A stretch of 14,868 nucleotides of DNA from CAXBES01 sp965367015 (lineage in GTDB: Bacteria > Bacteroidota > Bacteroidia > Flavobacteriales > Flavobacteriaceae): positions 1-14,868 of the forward strand of contig CBDUGY010000072.1 of NCBI GenBank assembly GCA_965367015.1, written 5' to 3'. This document shows positions 1 through 7,444 of this stretch, one piece after another. Within the stretch, counting starts at the first letter, position 1; every line of letters begins with the position of its first letter. The notes beneath the pieces are model-generated. The model searched no databases, had not been told where the DNA came from, and saw only the letters and a list, made by a program, of their open reading frames with translations. The translations under genes and the position numbers were made by a program.

Positions 1-1617
1 TTTTCCCTGATGAAGTGCAGTGTTTTGCTTTCTAAAATTTAAAACAGTTTTCACAAAATTATGATATTGCTCTTGGGTTGGAGTCCGTCCCTCCTTTGTA
101 AAAGCGTTTTGCGTATCGCCAAGCCATCCTCCCGGAAAATCTCTTCTAATGTCCCCATCTCCGTTGGTATCGCGATCTCCAAGCATTCCAATTTCATCTC
201 CATAGTAGAATTGAGGAATTCCACGCACAGTAAAAACCAAAGTCATTACCTTTTTGAAAGTATCAAAATCACTTTCGTAGATATGATTAATTCTATTAGT
301 ATCATGATTACCCGCAAATACTAAAATATTATCGATATCGGGGTACAGAAAATCGTTAGTGAAGTTATCGTATGCTCTTTGTAATCCGGTACTCCATGTT
401 TGATTTTCTTTAAACATTACCATTAGAGCATCATGCAATGTGAAATCCATCACCGAAGGTAAATGGGAGTTATAACCGTCGATGGCCCCCACTTTACTGT
501 CCTTTTGCCAATATGCCATTTGCGACTGATTATGCATCCATACTTCTCCTGAAATATTAAAATTAGGGTATTCGCTCATAATTGCATTAGTCCATTTGGC
601 GATAGCAATTTTGTCATTATACGAATATGTATCAACTCTAAAACCATCCAAATCTGCATACTCTATCCACCAAATTGCATTTTGAATCATATAAGTAAGT
701 AACATAGGATTACTTTGATTCATATCAGGCATTGTAACATCAAACCATCCATTCATACAACCCGTGGCATCTATTTGTGAGGCATTGGGGTCGAACTGAG
801 TGGTCATACGATAATTACTACGTTTAAATCCTGTATCGTCGCCATCTTTCCAATAATGGATCCAATCTTTAGCAGGAAGATCTTGAATAATCCAGTGCTT
901 ACTGCCCCAGTGGTTGGTCACATAATCCATTATTAATTTCATGTCGCGTTTGTGCATTTCAGAAGCCAGTCGCTTATAATCTTCGTTACTTCCATAACGA
1001 GGATCGATCTTGTAATAGTCGCTCTGTGCATACGTATGATAGCTATATACCGGTTCGTTATCCTCGAGCATAGGTGTGCTCCATAATGCTGTAAAACCAA
1101 GATCTCTAATATAGTCGAGATGATCTATCACGCCTTGAATATCGCCGCCATGTCGTCCGCCTGGATTCTGCCGGTTTACTTTTTCAGCAGTATCTGGGGT
1201 TGAATCGTTAGTAGGATCGCCATTTGCAAATCGATCGGGCATTATTAAATAAATCGCATCGCTGGCATCAAAACCTTTACGAGCTGCAGAGTTCGATCTA
1301 CGTTGCTTTATTTCGTAGTTATAAGTATGCTGAACACGTCCATTTTTCTTAAAGTATAGATCGTATTTACCCGGCGCGATATTTTCTGTGTCTATCGTTA
1401 CGAAGAGGTAGTTCGGATTATCGGTCTTTTTTACTTCAGAAATTGTTATTCCTTTAGCGACAACTTCAAACTGCGCAATATCCTTTCCGTAGCATAGTAA
1501 TTGGACTTTATTATGTTCCATCCCACTCCACCAGAACGGAGGCTCTATCTTTTCAACATTTTGAGCGAAAAGGTTGAAACAATACAAAAAGCTTATTAAT
1601 ATAGATAGGTGTTTCAT
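1..1617 (-). CDS. SusA-like periplasmic GH13 neopullulanase/cyclomaltodextrinase, 3' end beyond window
   Basis: The frame is open from the ATG at 1617-1615 to the left edge: 539 codons with no stop, so the C-terminus is missing. Residues 1-19 form a signal peptide ending FNLFAQ, which suggests periplasmic export. Residues 22-105 resemble the N-terminal domain of Bacteroidota cyclomaltodextrinases (IEPPFWWSGM near 24-33). The GH13 barrel starts near 120 (IYLIMPDRFANGDP) and carries the conserved regions: DYVTNH (231-236), DGFRVDT (324-330, nucleophile D329), GEVW (357-360, acid/base E358) and AGNHD (435-439, D439). A calcium-site-like DRDTNGDGD lies at 481-489. All catalytic residues seen are intact. 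By family it would hydrolyse maltodextrins, cyclodextrins or pullulan to short products in the periplasm. It starts 1 nt after the GH65 stop codon, so co-translation is likely. Exact substrate is uncertain within the neopullulanase/cyclomaltodextrinase/maltogenic amylase group. Confidence 0.93.
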   Translation of the reverse strand, partial: MKHLSILISFLYCFNLFAQNVEKIEPPFWWSGMEHNKVQLLCYGKDIAQFEVVAKGITISEVKKTDNPNYLFVTIDTENIAPGKYDLYFKKNGRVQHTYNYEIKQRRSNSAARKGFDASDAIYLIMPDRFANGDPTNDSTPDTAEKVNRQNPGGRHGGDIQGVIDHLDYIRDLGFTALWSTPMLEDNEPVYSYHTYAQSDYYKIDPRYGSNEDYKRLASEMHKRDMKLIMDYVTNHWGSKHWIIQDLPAKDWIHYWKDGDDTGFKRSNYRMTTQFDPNASQIDATGCMNGWFDVTMPDMNQSNPMLLTYMIQNAIWWIEYADLDGFRVDTYSYNDKIAIAKWTNAIMSEYPNFNISGEVWMHNQSQMAYWQKDSKVGAIDGYNSHLPSVMDFTLHDALMVMFKENQTWSTGLQRAYDNFTNDFLYPDIDNILVFAGNHDTNRINHIYESDFDTFKKVMTLVFTVRGIPQFYYGDEIGMLGDRDTNGDGDIRRDFPGGWLGDTQNAFTKEGRTPTQEQYHNFVKTVLNFRKQNTALHQGK

Positions 1618-1618
1618 A

Positions 1619-3925
1619 TCAAACTGTAATTTCTAAGTTAGGAGCGACAGTAATCATCTTATCGTTTACCATAATCTCAAGGGTGTTTTTTCCCTCGACT
1701 GAAAATTTGTAGCCCGACTTAGAAACATATACTTTCAAAATGTCGCCTCTAAAATTAATTTTGAAGGAATAATTTGTCCATTGTTCTGGAATTTGCGGAG
1801 TAAAATGTAAAATGTTGTTTTTAATCCTCATGCCACCAAATCCTTCTACGATACTCATCCATGTTCCGGCCATACTTGTAATATGACAACCTTCTTCCAC
1901 CTCATGGTTATAGTCGTCAAGATCTAATCTGGCAGTTCGTAAATAAAATTCGTAGGCTTGATTCATCCTACCCAATTTTGCTGCCTGAATACTGTGAACA
2001 CAAGGGGATAAGGAAGATTCATGTACTGTGAAGGGTTCATAAAAATCGAAATGCCGTTCTAGTTCGTCTAATGAAAAGTGATCTTCAAACAGGTAAAAAC
2101 CTTGCAGCGTATCTGCCTGTTTAATATAGGGTGAACGCAATATTCTATCCCATGACCACTTCTGATTAATGGGTCGGTGCTTATAGTCCAAATCTGCCAC
2201 AGTAATTAACTCTTTATCTAAAAAACCATCTTGTTGAAGATAAATTTTCTTTTCTTCGGAATAGGGTAAGTATATTTTTGATGCGACTTCCTTCCATTGA
2301 GAAATCTCTGCTTTAGACAGTTGGCATTTGTTCAATACTCGAACATAATCTGAAGCATATTCCTTTTCGATTTTAGAAATCATTTCGGAGGCGTATTGAA
2401 TACTCCATTTAGCAATATAATTGGTATACCAATTATTATTTACATTATTTTCATACTCATTAGGTCCTGTCACTCCAAGGATCACAGATGCATTTTTTGA
2501 TTTAGAAAAGGTGGTTCGTTGATACCAGAATCTCGCAATTGCAATGAGCACTTCTAATCCTTTCTCAGGGATATAGCTGAAATCGCCGGTGTAGCGCACA
2601 TAGTTAAAAATGGCAAAAGCGATGGCACCATTACGATGTATTTCTTCAAAGGTTATCTCCCATTCATTATGACTCTCCTCCCCATTCATTGTTACCATTG
2701 GGTATAATGCAGCCCCATTGGTAAAACCTAATTTTTCTGCATTTTCGATAGCCTTCGCTAAATGATTGTAACGATAAAGAAGAAGATTTCTAGCTACATT
2801 CTGATCTTTGGTTGCCATATAAAAGGGAAGACAATAAGCCTCTGTATCCCAATAAGTACTCCCACCATATTTTTCTCCTGTAAAACCTTTCGGACCGATA
2901 TTCAGTCTTGGATCTTTCCCTAAATAAGTTTGATTCAGTTGAAAAATATTAAATCGGATACCTTGCTGTGCTTTAATATCTCCTTCAATTTGAATATCGC
3001 ACATTTCCCAAATGTTCTTCCAGGACAAGGCTTGCTTTGCCTTTATTTTTGAATAACCCAGAGAGATGGCCGATTCTAAAACTGATTGAGCAGCTGAAGT
3101 AAGATTCTCTTTTTGATGATTAGTAGAAACTGTGTATCCCGCAAATTTTTGAAGGGTTACTTTTTCTCCTTTTTTGGCACTAATGTCATATATAAACCCA
3201 ACATACTTTTCTTTCTCAACAACCTTTGGTTCGGGCTGAATGGCCGTCTCTCCCACAAACACTTTTGATTGCATAAAAGTACAGATATTGAAATCTGTTT
3301 TCATGGTTCGCGATCTAATAAATGCTTGTTGAGCTTCAACCTTAACACTCATTGTTTCCCAAAACGTTTCCTCCCAATTGGTATCCACATTTTTAATACT
3401 CGCATCCAAATAGGGAATTAGCTGTACGGAGGCATCACAATTCATTGGAGTTACACTGTAGTTGATTACTCCCAGCTCGTCAAAGTCAAGACTTAATATT
3501 CGGGTGCTTTCGACTAAAATTTCAATTCCATTTTGCAAGATGGCCACAAAGGATCTCGAGTAAAAACCCTCTCTCATGTTTAGCTCCCTGCGAAAATTCT
3601 TGACTTCCTTGCATTTATTGAGATCAAGTCTTTCATTATTAATAGTAACATGAATGCCAATCCAATTTGGAGCATTTAAAACTTTCGCAAAATATTCGGG
3701 ATAGCCATTCTTCCACCATCCCACTTTAGTTTTATCAGGATAATATACACCGGCGATATAACTCCCTTGAAAACTTAGACCGGTATAGTCTTCTTCGAAA
3801 TTTGCGCGTTGTCCCATGGCGCCATTTCCGATACTGAAAAGGCTTTCAGACGATTTAACTTTCGACGGATCAAAACCATCTTCTATTATTGACCAATTAT
3901 CTGGTTGTATATAATTCTGATTCAT
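1619..3925 (-). CDS. mapA: GH65 glycoside phosphorylase, probable maltose phosphorylase
   Basis: 768 residues, the normal length for a full GH65 enzyme. There is no signal peptide, so it should be cytoplasmic. The order is an N-terminal beta-sandwich (about 1-290), an (alpha/alpha)6 barrel (about 320-700) and a short C-terminal beta domain. Visible motifs are WDTE (359-362), GVTGPNEYENN (484-494, with E490 the expected general acid), HESSLSPCVHS (635-645, the phosphate-binding region) and EGCHITSMAGTW (678-689). The segment EITFEEIHRNGAIAFAI (423-439) resembles maltose phosphorylases more than trehalose or kojibiose phosphorylases, which sets the specificity call. The expected reaction is maltose plus phosphate giving glucose and beta-glucose-1-phosphate. 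The beta-phosphoglucomutase gene just upstream consumes that product and supports the call. An in-frame mini-ORF (3961-3926) ends with TAA directly before this ATG. GH65 specificity is hard to fix by eye, so the symbol is tentative. Confidence 0.9.
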   Translation of the reverse strand: MNQNYIQPDNWSIIEDGFDPSKVKSSESLFSIGNGAMGQRANFEEDYTGLSFQGSYIAGVYYPDKTKVGWWKNGYPEYFAKVLNAPNWIGIHVTINNERLDLNKCKEVKNFRRELNMREGFYSRSFVAILQNGIEILVESTRILSLDFDELGVINYSVTPMNCDASVQLIPYLDASIKNVDTNWEETFWETMSVKVEAQQAFIRSRTMKTDFNICTFMQSKVFVGETAIQPEPKVVEKEKYVGFIYDISAKKGEKVTLQKFAGYTVSTNHQKENLTSAAQSVLESAISLGYSKIKAKQALSWKNIWEMCDIQIEGDIKAQQGIRFNIFQLNQTYLGKDPRLNIGPKGFTGEKYGGSTYWDTEAYCLPFYMATKDQNVARNLLLYRYNHLAKAIENAEKLGFTNGAALYPMVTMNGEESHNEWEITFEEIHRNGAIAFAIFNYVRYTGDFSYIPEKGLEVLIAIARFWYQRTTFSKSKNASVILGVTGPNEYENNVNNNWYTNYIAKWSIQYASEMISKIEKEYASDYVRVLNKCQLSKAEISQWKEVASKIYLPYSEEKKIYLQQDGFLDKELITVADLDYKHRPINQKWSWDRILRSPYIKQADTLQGFYLFEDHFSLDELERHFDFYEPFTVHESSLSPCVHSIQAAKLGRMNQAYEFYLRTARLDLDDYNHEVEEGCHITSMAGTWMSIVEGFGGMRIKNNILHFTPQIPEQWTNYSFKINFRGDILKVYVSKSGYKFSVEGKNTLEIMVNDKMITVAPNLEITV

Positions 3926-3943
3926 TTAATTATTCAATTCTAA

Positions 3944-3959
3944 GTCTTCCTTGGAAGAC
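3944..3959. repeat. intercistronic inverted repeat between pgmB and GH65 genes
   Basis: GTCTTCC and GGAAGAC are perfect 7-bp arms around a 2-bp TT spacer. They lie in the 39-nt gap between the mutase stop codon and the GH65 start. In the operon mRNA (minus strand) this would be a small hairpin 18 nt before the GH65 ATG, where it could affect mRNA stability or translation. On the plus strand the repeat is followed, after one base, by a six-T run (3961-3966), like a weak terminator against antisense transcription. Neither role is proven, and the very short loop limits stability. Confidence 0.4.
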
Positions 3960-3964
3960 ATTTT

Positions 3965-4621
3965 TTATTTATCAATTAACTCTTCTAAAAATCTATTTGA
4001 AATTTCAGTAAAATCTTTGAACACGTATTTGGCATCATTTAAAACTGATGTTTCACCAATACCAATACTTATCATTCCAGCGACATTCGCCGCTTCTATC
4101 CCGGCTATTGAATCTTCGAAAACAATACAAGATTCTGAAGGTACCATTAGGCCTTGGGCAGCATTCAAAAAAACTTCGGGATCAGGCTTTGCTTTAGACA
4201 CGTTGGTGCCATCAACTATTATCTCGAAATAATTATGTAGTTGCACTTTTTTTAAAATGGTACGAGCATTTTTACTCGCTGATCCCAGCGCAATCTTTTG
4301 ATCTCTTTTATACAGAAATTTTAATACCCTTACTACATCAGGCAAAATCTCCTTGCTGGTCATTTCAGATATATAAGTTAGATAATCATCATTCTTCTTT
4401 TTCATCAATTTATTGAATTCATCTTCCGAGACCTGCGTATTTCCCCATCCCAGAATCTTTTCCAACGAATGCACTCTACTAACACCTTTCAGCTGTTCAT
4501 TCTGCTTTTCTGAAAAAGAAATTCCAATATCTTTCGCCAACTTTTGCCAAGCAAGAAAGTGATACTGAGCAGTATCGACAATAACTCCGTCTAAATCGAA
4601 TATAAATGCCTTAGTTTTCAT
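3965..4621 (-). CDS. pgmB: beta-phosphoglucomutase (HAD superfamily)
   Basis: 218 residues, typical for this enzyme. HAD motif I is FDLDGVIVDTA (8-18), with nucleophile D9 and acid/base D11. The cap domain carries LKGVSRVHSLEKIL (44-57), a beta-PGM signature with substrate-contacting R49. Motif II is GSASKN (113-118), motif III has K145 within KAKPDP (143-148), and motif IV is FEDSIAGIEAA (168-178, E169/D170 binding magnesium). It interconverts beta-glucose-1-phosphate and glucose-6-phosphate in the cytoplasm, so the product of the GH65 enzyme next door can enter glycolysis. Its ATG follows the transporter's TAG stop with no gap, which suggests translational coupling. General HAD phosphatases lack the KGVSR cap motif, so I am confident in the family. 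Confidence 0.95.
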   Translation of the reverse strand: MKTKAFIFDLDGVIVDTAQYHFLAWQKLAKDIGISFSEKQNEQLKGVSRVHSLEKILGWGNTQVSEDEFNKLMKKKNDDYLTYISEMTSKEILPDVVRVLKFLYKRDQKIALGSASKNARTILKKVQLHNYFEIIVDGTNVSKAKPDPEVFLNAAQGLMVPSESCIVFEDSIAGIEAANVAGMISIGIGETSVLNDAKYVFKDFTEISNRFLEELIDK

Positions 4622-5998
4622 CTATAATTCTTCTGCCTGATAAGAAATTGCATTCTTATTGATTATTAAAAGATTGCACAATCCGGCAATGATCAGACTA
4701 ATGCCAGCAATAATCATTGCGTTGATGGTCTCTTCACCTAACAACTTATACGCAAAATTAATTCCTCCAAGTGCCGCTACAATTTGAGGAATTACGATGA
4801 ACATATTAAAGATCCCCATAATTACCCCCATCTTCTTTGGATCGACTGAACTAGATAGCATTGCATAGGGCATTGAAAGAATACTTCCCCACGATAGACC
4901 TATGAGAGAAAAACAAAGTATGAGCCACTTTGGTTCTGGAACTACGCTCATGAGTATGAAGCCAGTTCCACCAAGCACTAAGGAAACTAGATGTACATAT
5001 TTTCTATTGATATATCTCCTGGAAGTGTATAGGGTGAGTAATAAGGCAAATGCCATTGACGATAAGCCGTAAATTCCCATATAGGAACCTACAAGATTAG
5101 ATGATTTCTGAAAGGCAGTATTCTCTATATTAAATGCTTCGGCCTGGTCCGGAATGGACATATCGTAATTTGCTTCTATTGGAGCGGGGGTATGAAAGAC
5201 ATGTTCGGTGAGTGCAGGATTTGCCATACTCCACATGGTAAAAAAAGCAAACCAACTAAAAAACTGAATGACTCCAAGTTTTTTCATTGTTAAAGGCATG
5301 GAGCCAATATTATCTAAGATATCGGGAATAAAGCGATTCTTCCTGGCTTTTTCTTTTTTAAATTCCTCCATATCTTCCGGAGGGTACTCTGAAGTGGTGA
5401 AAACAGTGATCAATATACTTACTAAAAAAACAAGTGCTCCAATAGCAAATGCCACCTTAACCGACATTGGTACAACGCCCATTGGGGCCTCATCACTTAC
5501 GCCCAATTTTGAAATAAGCCAGGGAAGATTACTGGCGATCCAAGTACCAATACCAATGATCAAAGTTTGCATAACAAATCCGTAAGAACGCTGAGAATTG
5601 GGGAGTTTATCGGCTACTAACGCGCGAAATGGTTCCATAGATATATTGATGGATGCATCGAGAATCCAAAGAAACCCAGCCGCGACCCAAAGCACAGGAG
5701 AGTGTGGAACAAAAAACAAAGCTACAGAACTCAGGACCGCTCCAATGAGAAAATATGGACGTCTTCTTCCCCACCTGGGGTGCCAGGTGCGATCACTCAA
5801 GTAACCTATAATGGGTTGCACAAGAAGTCCGGTGAGAGGAGCTGCTATCCAGAGCATCGGTATATCGTCTTTCGCAGCACCCAGGGTTTGAAAAATTCTG
5901 GACATAAATCCACCTTGCAGCGCGAAGCCGAACTGTATACCCAGGAATCCGAAACTCATGTTCCAGATTTCCCAAAAGCCTAATTTTGGTTTTTGCAT
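4622..5998 (-). CDS. MFS maltose/maltodextrin transporter, SLC45/GPH (sucrose-carrier-like) type
   Basis: 458 residues with about twelve hydrophobic segments. The loop after the second segment has GYLSDRTWHPRWGRRRPY (65-82), the MFS motif A variant typical of the plant sucrose and SLC45 carriers. A matching half-repeat lies at about 375-405 (MPYAMLSSSVDPKKMGVIMG). The central hydrophilic loop (about 200-238) is charged. It should sit in the inner membrane and carry a glucoside by proton symport. The neighbouring GH65 and beta-PGM genes point to maltose or short maltodextrins as substrate (inference). It is the first gene of the left operon. The ATG at 5998 has no Shine-Dalgarno sequence, as is common in Bacteroidota. 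A 7-bp inverted repeat (TATCGAA 5998-6004, TTCGATA 6015-6021) overlaps the start codon and may influence translation. Confidence 0.88.
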   Translation of the reverse strand: MQKPKLGFWEIWNMSFGFLGIQFGFALQGGFMSRIFQTLGAAKDDIPMLWIAAPLTGLLVQPIIGYLSDRTWHPRWGRRRPYFLIGAVLSSVALFFVPHSPVLWVAAGFLWILDASINISMEPFRALVADKLPNSQRSYGFVMQTLIIGIGTWIASNLPWLISKLGVSDEAPMGVVPMSVKVAFAIGALVFLVSILITVFTTSEYPPEDMEEFKKEKARKNRFIPDILDNIGSMPLTMKKLGVIQFFSWFAFFTMWSMANPALTEHVFHTPAPIEANYDMSIPDQAEAFNIENTAFQKSSNLVGSYMGIYGLSSMAFALLLTLYTSRRYINRKYVHLVSLVLGGTGFILMSVVPEPKWLILCFSLIGLSWGSILSMPYAMLSSSVDPKKMGVIMGIFNMFIVIPQIVAALGGINFAYKLLGEETINAMIIAGISLIIAGLCNLLIINKNAISYQAEEL

Positions 5999-6055
5999 AT
6001 CGAAATTTTATTACTTCGATACGTTGACAATACTCTATGATAATTAAGCATCGTT

Positions 6056-6106
6056 ACATATCATGACTTATTATATTAGGAAGTAAAAATATAAGTCGTG
6101 ATGTGT
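6056..6106. promoter_or_regulatory. long imperfect inverted repeat upstream of the MFS gene
   Basis: Arms 6056-6071 and 6091-6106 pair over 16 positions: 14 Watson-Crick pairs and 2 T-G pairs, around a 19-nt loop. In a plus-strand RNA the stem would be continuous with two G-U wobbles; in minus-strand RNA those two positions are A-C mismatches. It lies in the 153-bp gap between the lacI stop and the MFS start. No T-run follows it on the minus strand, so it is not an obvious lacI terminator. The arms contain AAGTCGT and its near-complement ATGACTT, with a further direct AAGTCGT at 6109-6115. A binding site for a dimeric regulator is the simplest reading, but the role is inferred. No exact TAnnTTTG promoter was found for the MFS gene in this gap. 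Confidence 0.5.
6079..6093 (+). repeat. 15-bp direct repeat, copy 1 (MFS upstream region)
   Basis: GGAAGTAAAAATATA here is identical to 7391-7405 in the susC leader, and both copies are followed by AGTC or GTC. This copy fills most of the loop of the inverted repeat at 6056-6106 and runs into its right arm. It may be a shared regulatory element or a relic of promoter duplication. Confidence 0.5.
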
Positions 6107-6151
6107 TGAAGTCGTAAAGATATAGTTTTTTTTTATTCGTGAATGTTAAAT

Positions 6152-7189
6152 TTACGAGGTCGATTCTCTTTCAATAAGCTCTGTCTCAATTACAATCGTC
6201 TCAAAAGGTGATTCAAAATGATCGTTTTCAAGTCTATTTATGAGAAGATTGGCAGCTGTTTCTCCTAAAATACTTCCATGTTGACTCACTGTCGATAAGC
6301 TGGGGGTAGCGTATTTTGAGAGTATACCATCAGTAAAGCCGATGACTTTTATATCATCAGGGATAGACCTGCCTAATTTTTTAGCTTGTTTCATCGCAGA
6401 AAGTGCATAAATTTCATTTACCGCAAACAATCCATCGATAGCTGGATTTCTTTTTAAAAATGTATGAATTTCCTGTTCAAGAATATCCATGTGATCTGCA
6501 TCATTTACCTCATCTTTCAATTTTAAAATAAGATTCTCGTCAGCAATCAAATCATTAGATCTTAAGGCTTCTCTATAGCCCATAGTCCTTAGTTTTCCAA
6601 CATTCACATAATCCATAGTAGTTATAATACCTATATTGCGACATCCTATTGAAATCAATTTTTCTACTGCTTTCTTGGCCCCCAGAATATCATCAACTAC
6701 AACCTTGTCGCAGCCAATTTCCTGTACAGTTCTATCAAACATAATAATGGGCATTCCTTGACTTATTGTTTCAGATAGATGGTGATAATCCCTGAGTAAT
6801 TGAGTTTCTTTCGAAACTGATATTATAAATCCATCAATACTGCCATTAGCCAGCATTTCCATATTTATTACTTCTTTTGTAAATGACTCATTAGATAGGC
6901 CTATAATAACGTTGTAGCCTCTTTCATTAGCGACTTTCTCTATGCCTCTGATAACAGTTGTAAAAAAGTGATGCACTATTTCCGGAATTATAACTCCAAG
7001 TGTTTTAGTCTTCCTATTTTTCAGACTTAACGCAATATTATTAGGTTTATAGTTATATAGTTTAGCAAAAGCTTTAATTTTTTGCCTTGTATCTGCACTA
7101 ATTTCAGAACTATCTCTTAAGGCCTTAGAAACGGTTGAAATAGAAACATCTAATTCTTTGGAAATCTTTTTTAATGTAAGTTTCTGCAT
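6152..7189 (-). CDS. LacI-family transcriptional regulator of the alpha-glucan locus
   Basis: 345 residues, full length for the family. Residues 5-25 are a LacI-type helix-turn-helix (LKKISKELDVSISTVSKALR). Residues 50-61 (NNIALSLKNRKT) match the hinge helix, with a leucine at position 56, the residue that in LacI wedges into the central CpG of the operator. From 62 on (KTLGVIIPEI) comes a periplasmic-binding-protein-like effector domain with typical segments DGFIIS (119-124), MPIIMFDR (146-153), DGLFAVNE (252-259) and KVIGFTDG (281-288). It is a cytoplasmic DNA-binding dimer whose effector is probably maltose, a maltodextrin or a downstream sugar phosphate (inference from neighbours). It sits between the two operons, divergent from susC and 153 bp upstream of the MFS gene in the same direction. 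A perfect CpG-centred palindrome at 7318-7333 is its likely operator. Whether it represses or activates cannot be read from the sequence. Confidence 0.93.
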   Translation of the reverse strand: MQKLTLKKISKELDVSISTVSKALRDSSEISADTRQKIKAFAKLYNYKPNNIALSLKNRKTKTLGVIIPEIVHHFFTTVIRGIEKVANERGYNVIIGLSNESFTKEVINMEMLANGSIDGFIISVSKETQLLRDYHHLSETISQGMPIIMFDRTVQEIGCDKVVVDDILGAKKAVEKLISIGCRNIGIITTMDYVNVGKLRTMGYREALRSNDLIADENLILKLKDEVNDADHMDILEQEIHTFLKRNPAIDGLFAVNEIYALSAMKQAKKLGRSIPDDIKVIGFTDGILSKYATPSLSTVSQHGSILGETAANLLINRLENDHFESPFETIVIETELIERESTS

Positions 7190-7203
7190 GAAACAAAAAT
7201 ATT

Positions 7204-7219
7204 TTTATACTCGTATAAA
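7204..7219. promoter_or_regulatory. short inverted repeat just upstream of lacI
   Basis: TTTATAC and GTATAAA are perfect 7-bp arms around TC, 15 bp upstream of the lacI ATG at 7189. The position would suit autoregulation or a promoter-overlapping site. The arms are AT-rich and do not match the CpG palindrome at 7318-7333, so it may be a different site or chance. Confidence 0.25.
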
Positions 7220-7317
7220 GATATTAAAGATTGCTCAACTATTTGTAGCAATGCTTTCTTATTCGCAATAAAACCTTAGAAAATTGGCAATATGTTAAAG
7301 TTTTAAAACTTATCAAC

Positions 7318-7333
7318 ACGAAAACGTTTTCGT
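7318..7333. promoter_or_regulatory. LacI-family operator, perfect 16-bp palindrome
   Basis: ACGAAAACGTTTTCGT is an exact palindrome with a central CpG, the classic layout bound by LacI-family dimers with a hinge-helix leucine; the neighbouring regulator has that residue. It lies in the lacI-susC intergenic region, 112 bp before the susC ATG and about 45 bp upstream of the predicted -7 element. It is therefore upstream of the susC core promoter rather than over it, which fits activation or control of the divergent lacI promoter better than simple promoter blockage. No second exact copy was seen elsewhere in the window. Confidence 0.8.
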
Positions 7334-7378
7334 AGAGTGTAGAGTTAAGGAATTGTTATGAAGTCATTAAAATTAAGT

Positions 7379-7386
7379 TAAATTTG
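7379..7386 (+). promoter_or_regulatory. Bacteroidota -7 promoter element for the susC operon
   Basis: TAAATTTG matches the Bacteroidota consensus TAnnTTTG exactly. A possible -33 TTG is at 7353-7355, 23 bp upstream and slightly farther than usual. Transcription would start near 7393, giving a leader of about 50 nt before the ATG at 7445. Confidence 0.6.
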
Positions 7387-7390
7387 GCAA

Positions 7391-7405
7391 GGAAGTAAAA
7401 ATATA
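7391..7405 (+). repeat. 15-bp direct repeat, copy 2 (susC leader)
   Basis: Identical to 6079-6093 upstream of the MFS gene. Here it lies just downstream of the predicted -7 element, at or next to the expected transcription start of susC. Confidence 0.5.
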
Positions 7406-7444
7406 GTCTTTATAACACATTGTAAATCAATAACTTAAACCTGT

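Noticed and set aside
61..324. Plus-strand open frame of 87 codons
   Set aside because: It lies wholly antisense to the GH13 gene, whose protein motifs are unambiguous, and it has no recognisable domain or start signal.
5702..5983. Overlapping plus- and minus-strand frames within the MFS gene
   Set aside because: All are shadows of the transporter frame, which has continuous membrane segments and the motif A loop.
5998..6021. Second LacI operator at the MFS start (CGAAATTTTATTACTTCG)
   Set aside because: The outer CGAA/TTCG halves recall the operator, but the spacing is longer and the central CpG is missing, so it is noted only as a short inverted repeat.
6126..6134. Run of nine T after the lacI stop as a terminator
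   Set aside because: On the minus strand, the direction of lacI transcription, it reads as A, and no hairpin directly precedes it on the plus strand.
7194..7201. TATTTTTG on the minus strand as a lacI -7 element
   Set aside because: It matches TAnnTTTG but would place the transcription start at or inside the lacI ATG, and no -33 TTG is suitably spaced; probably chance in AT-rich DNA.
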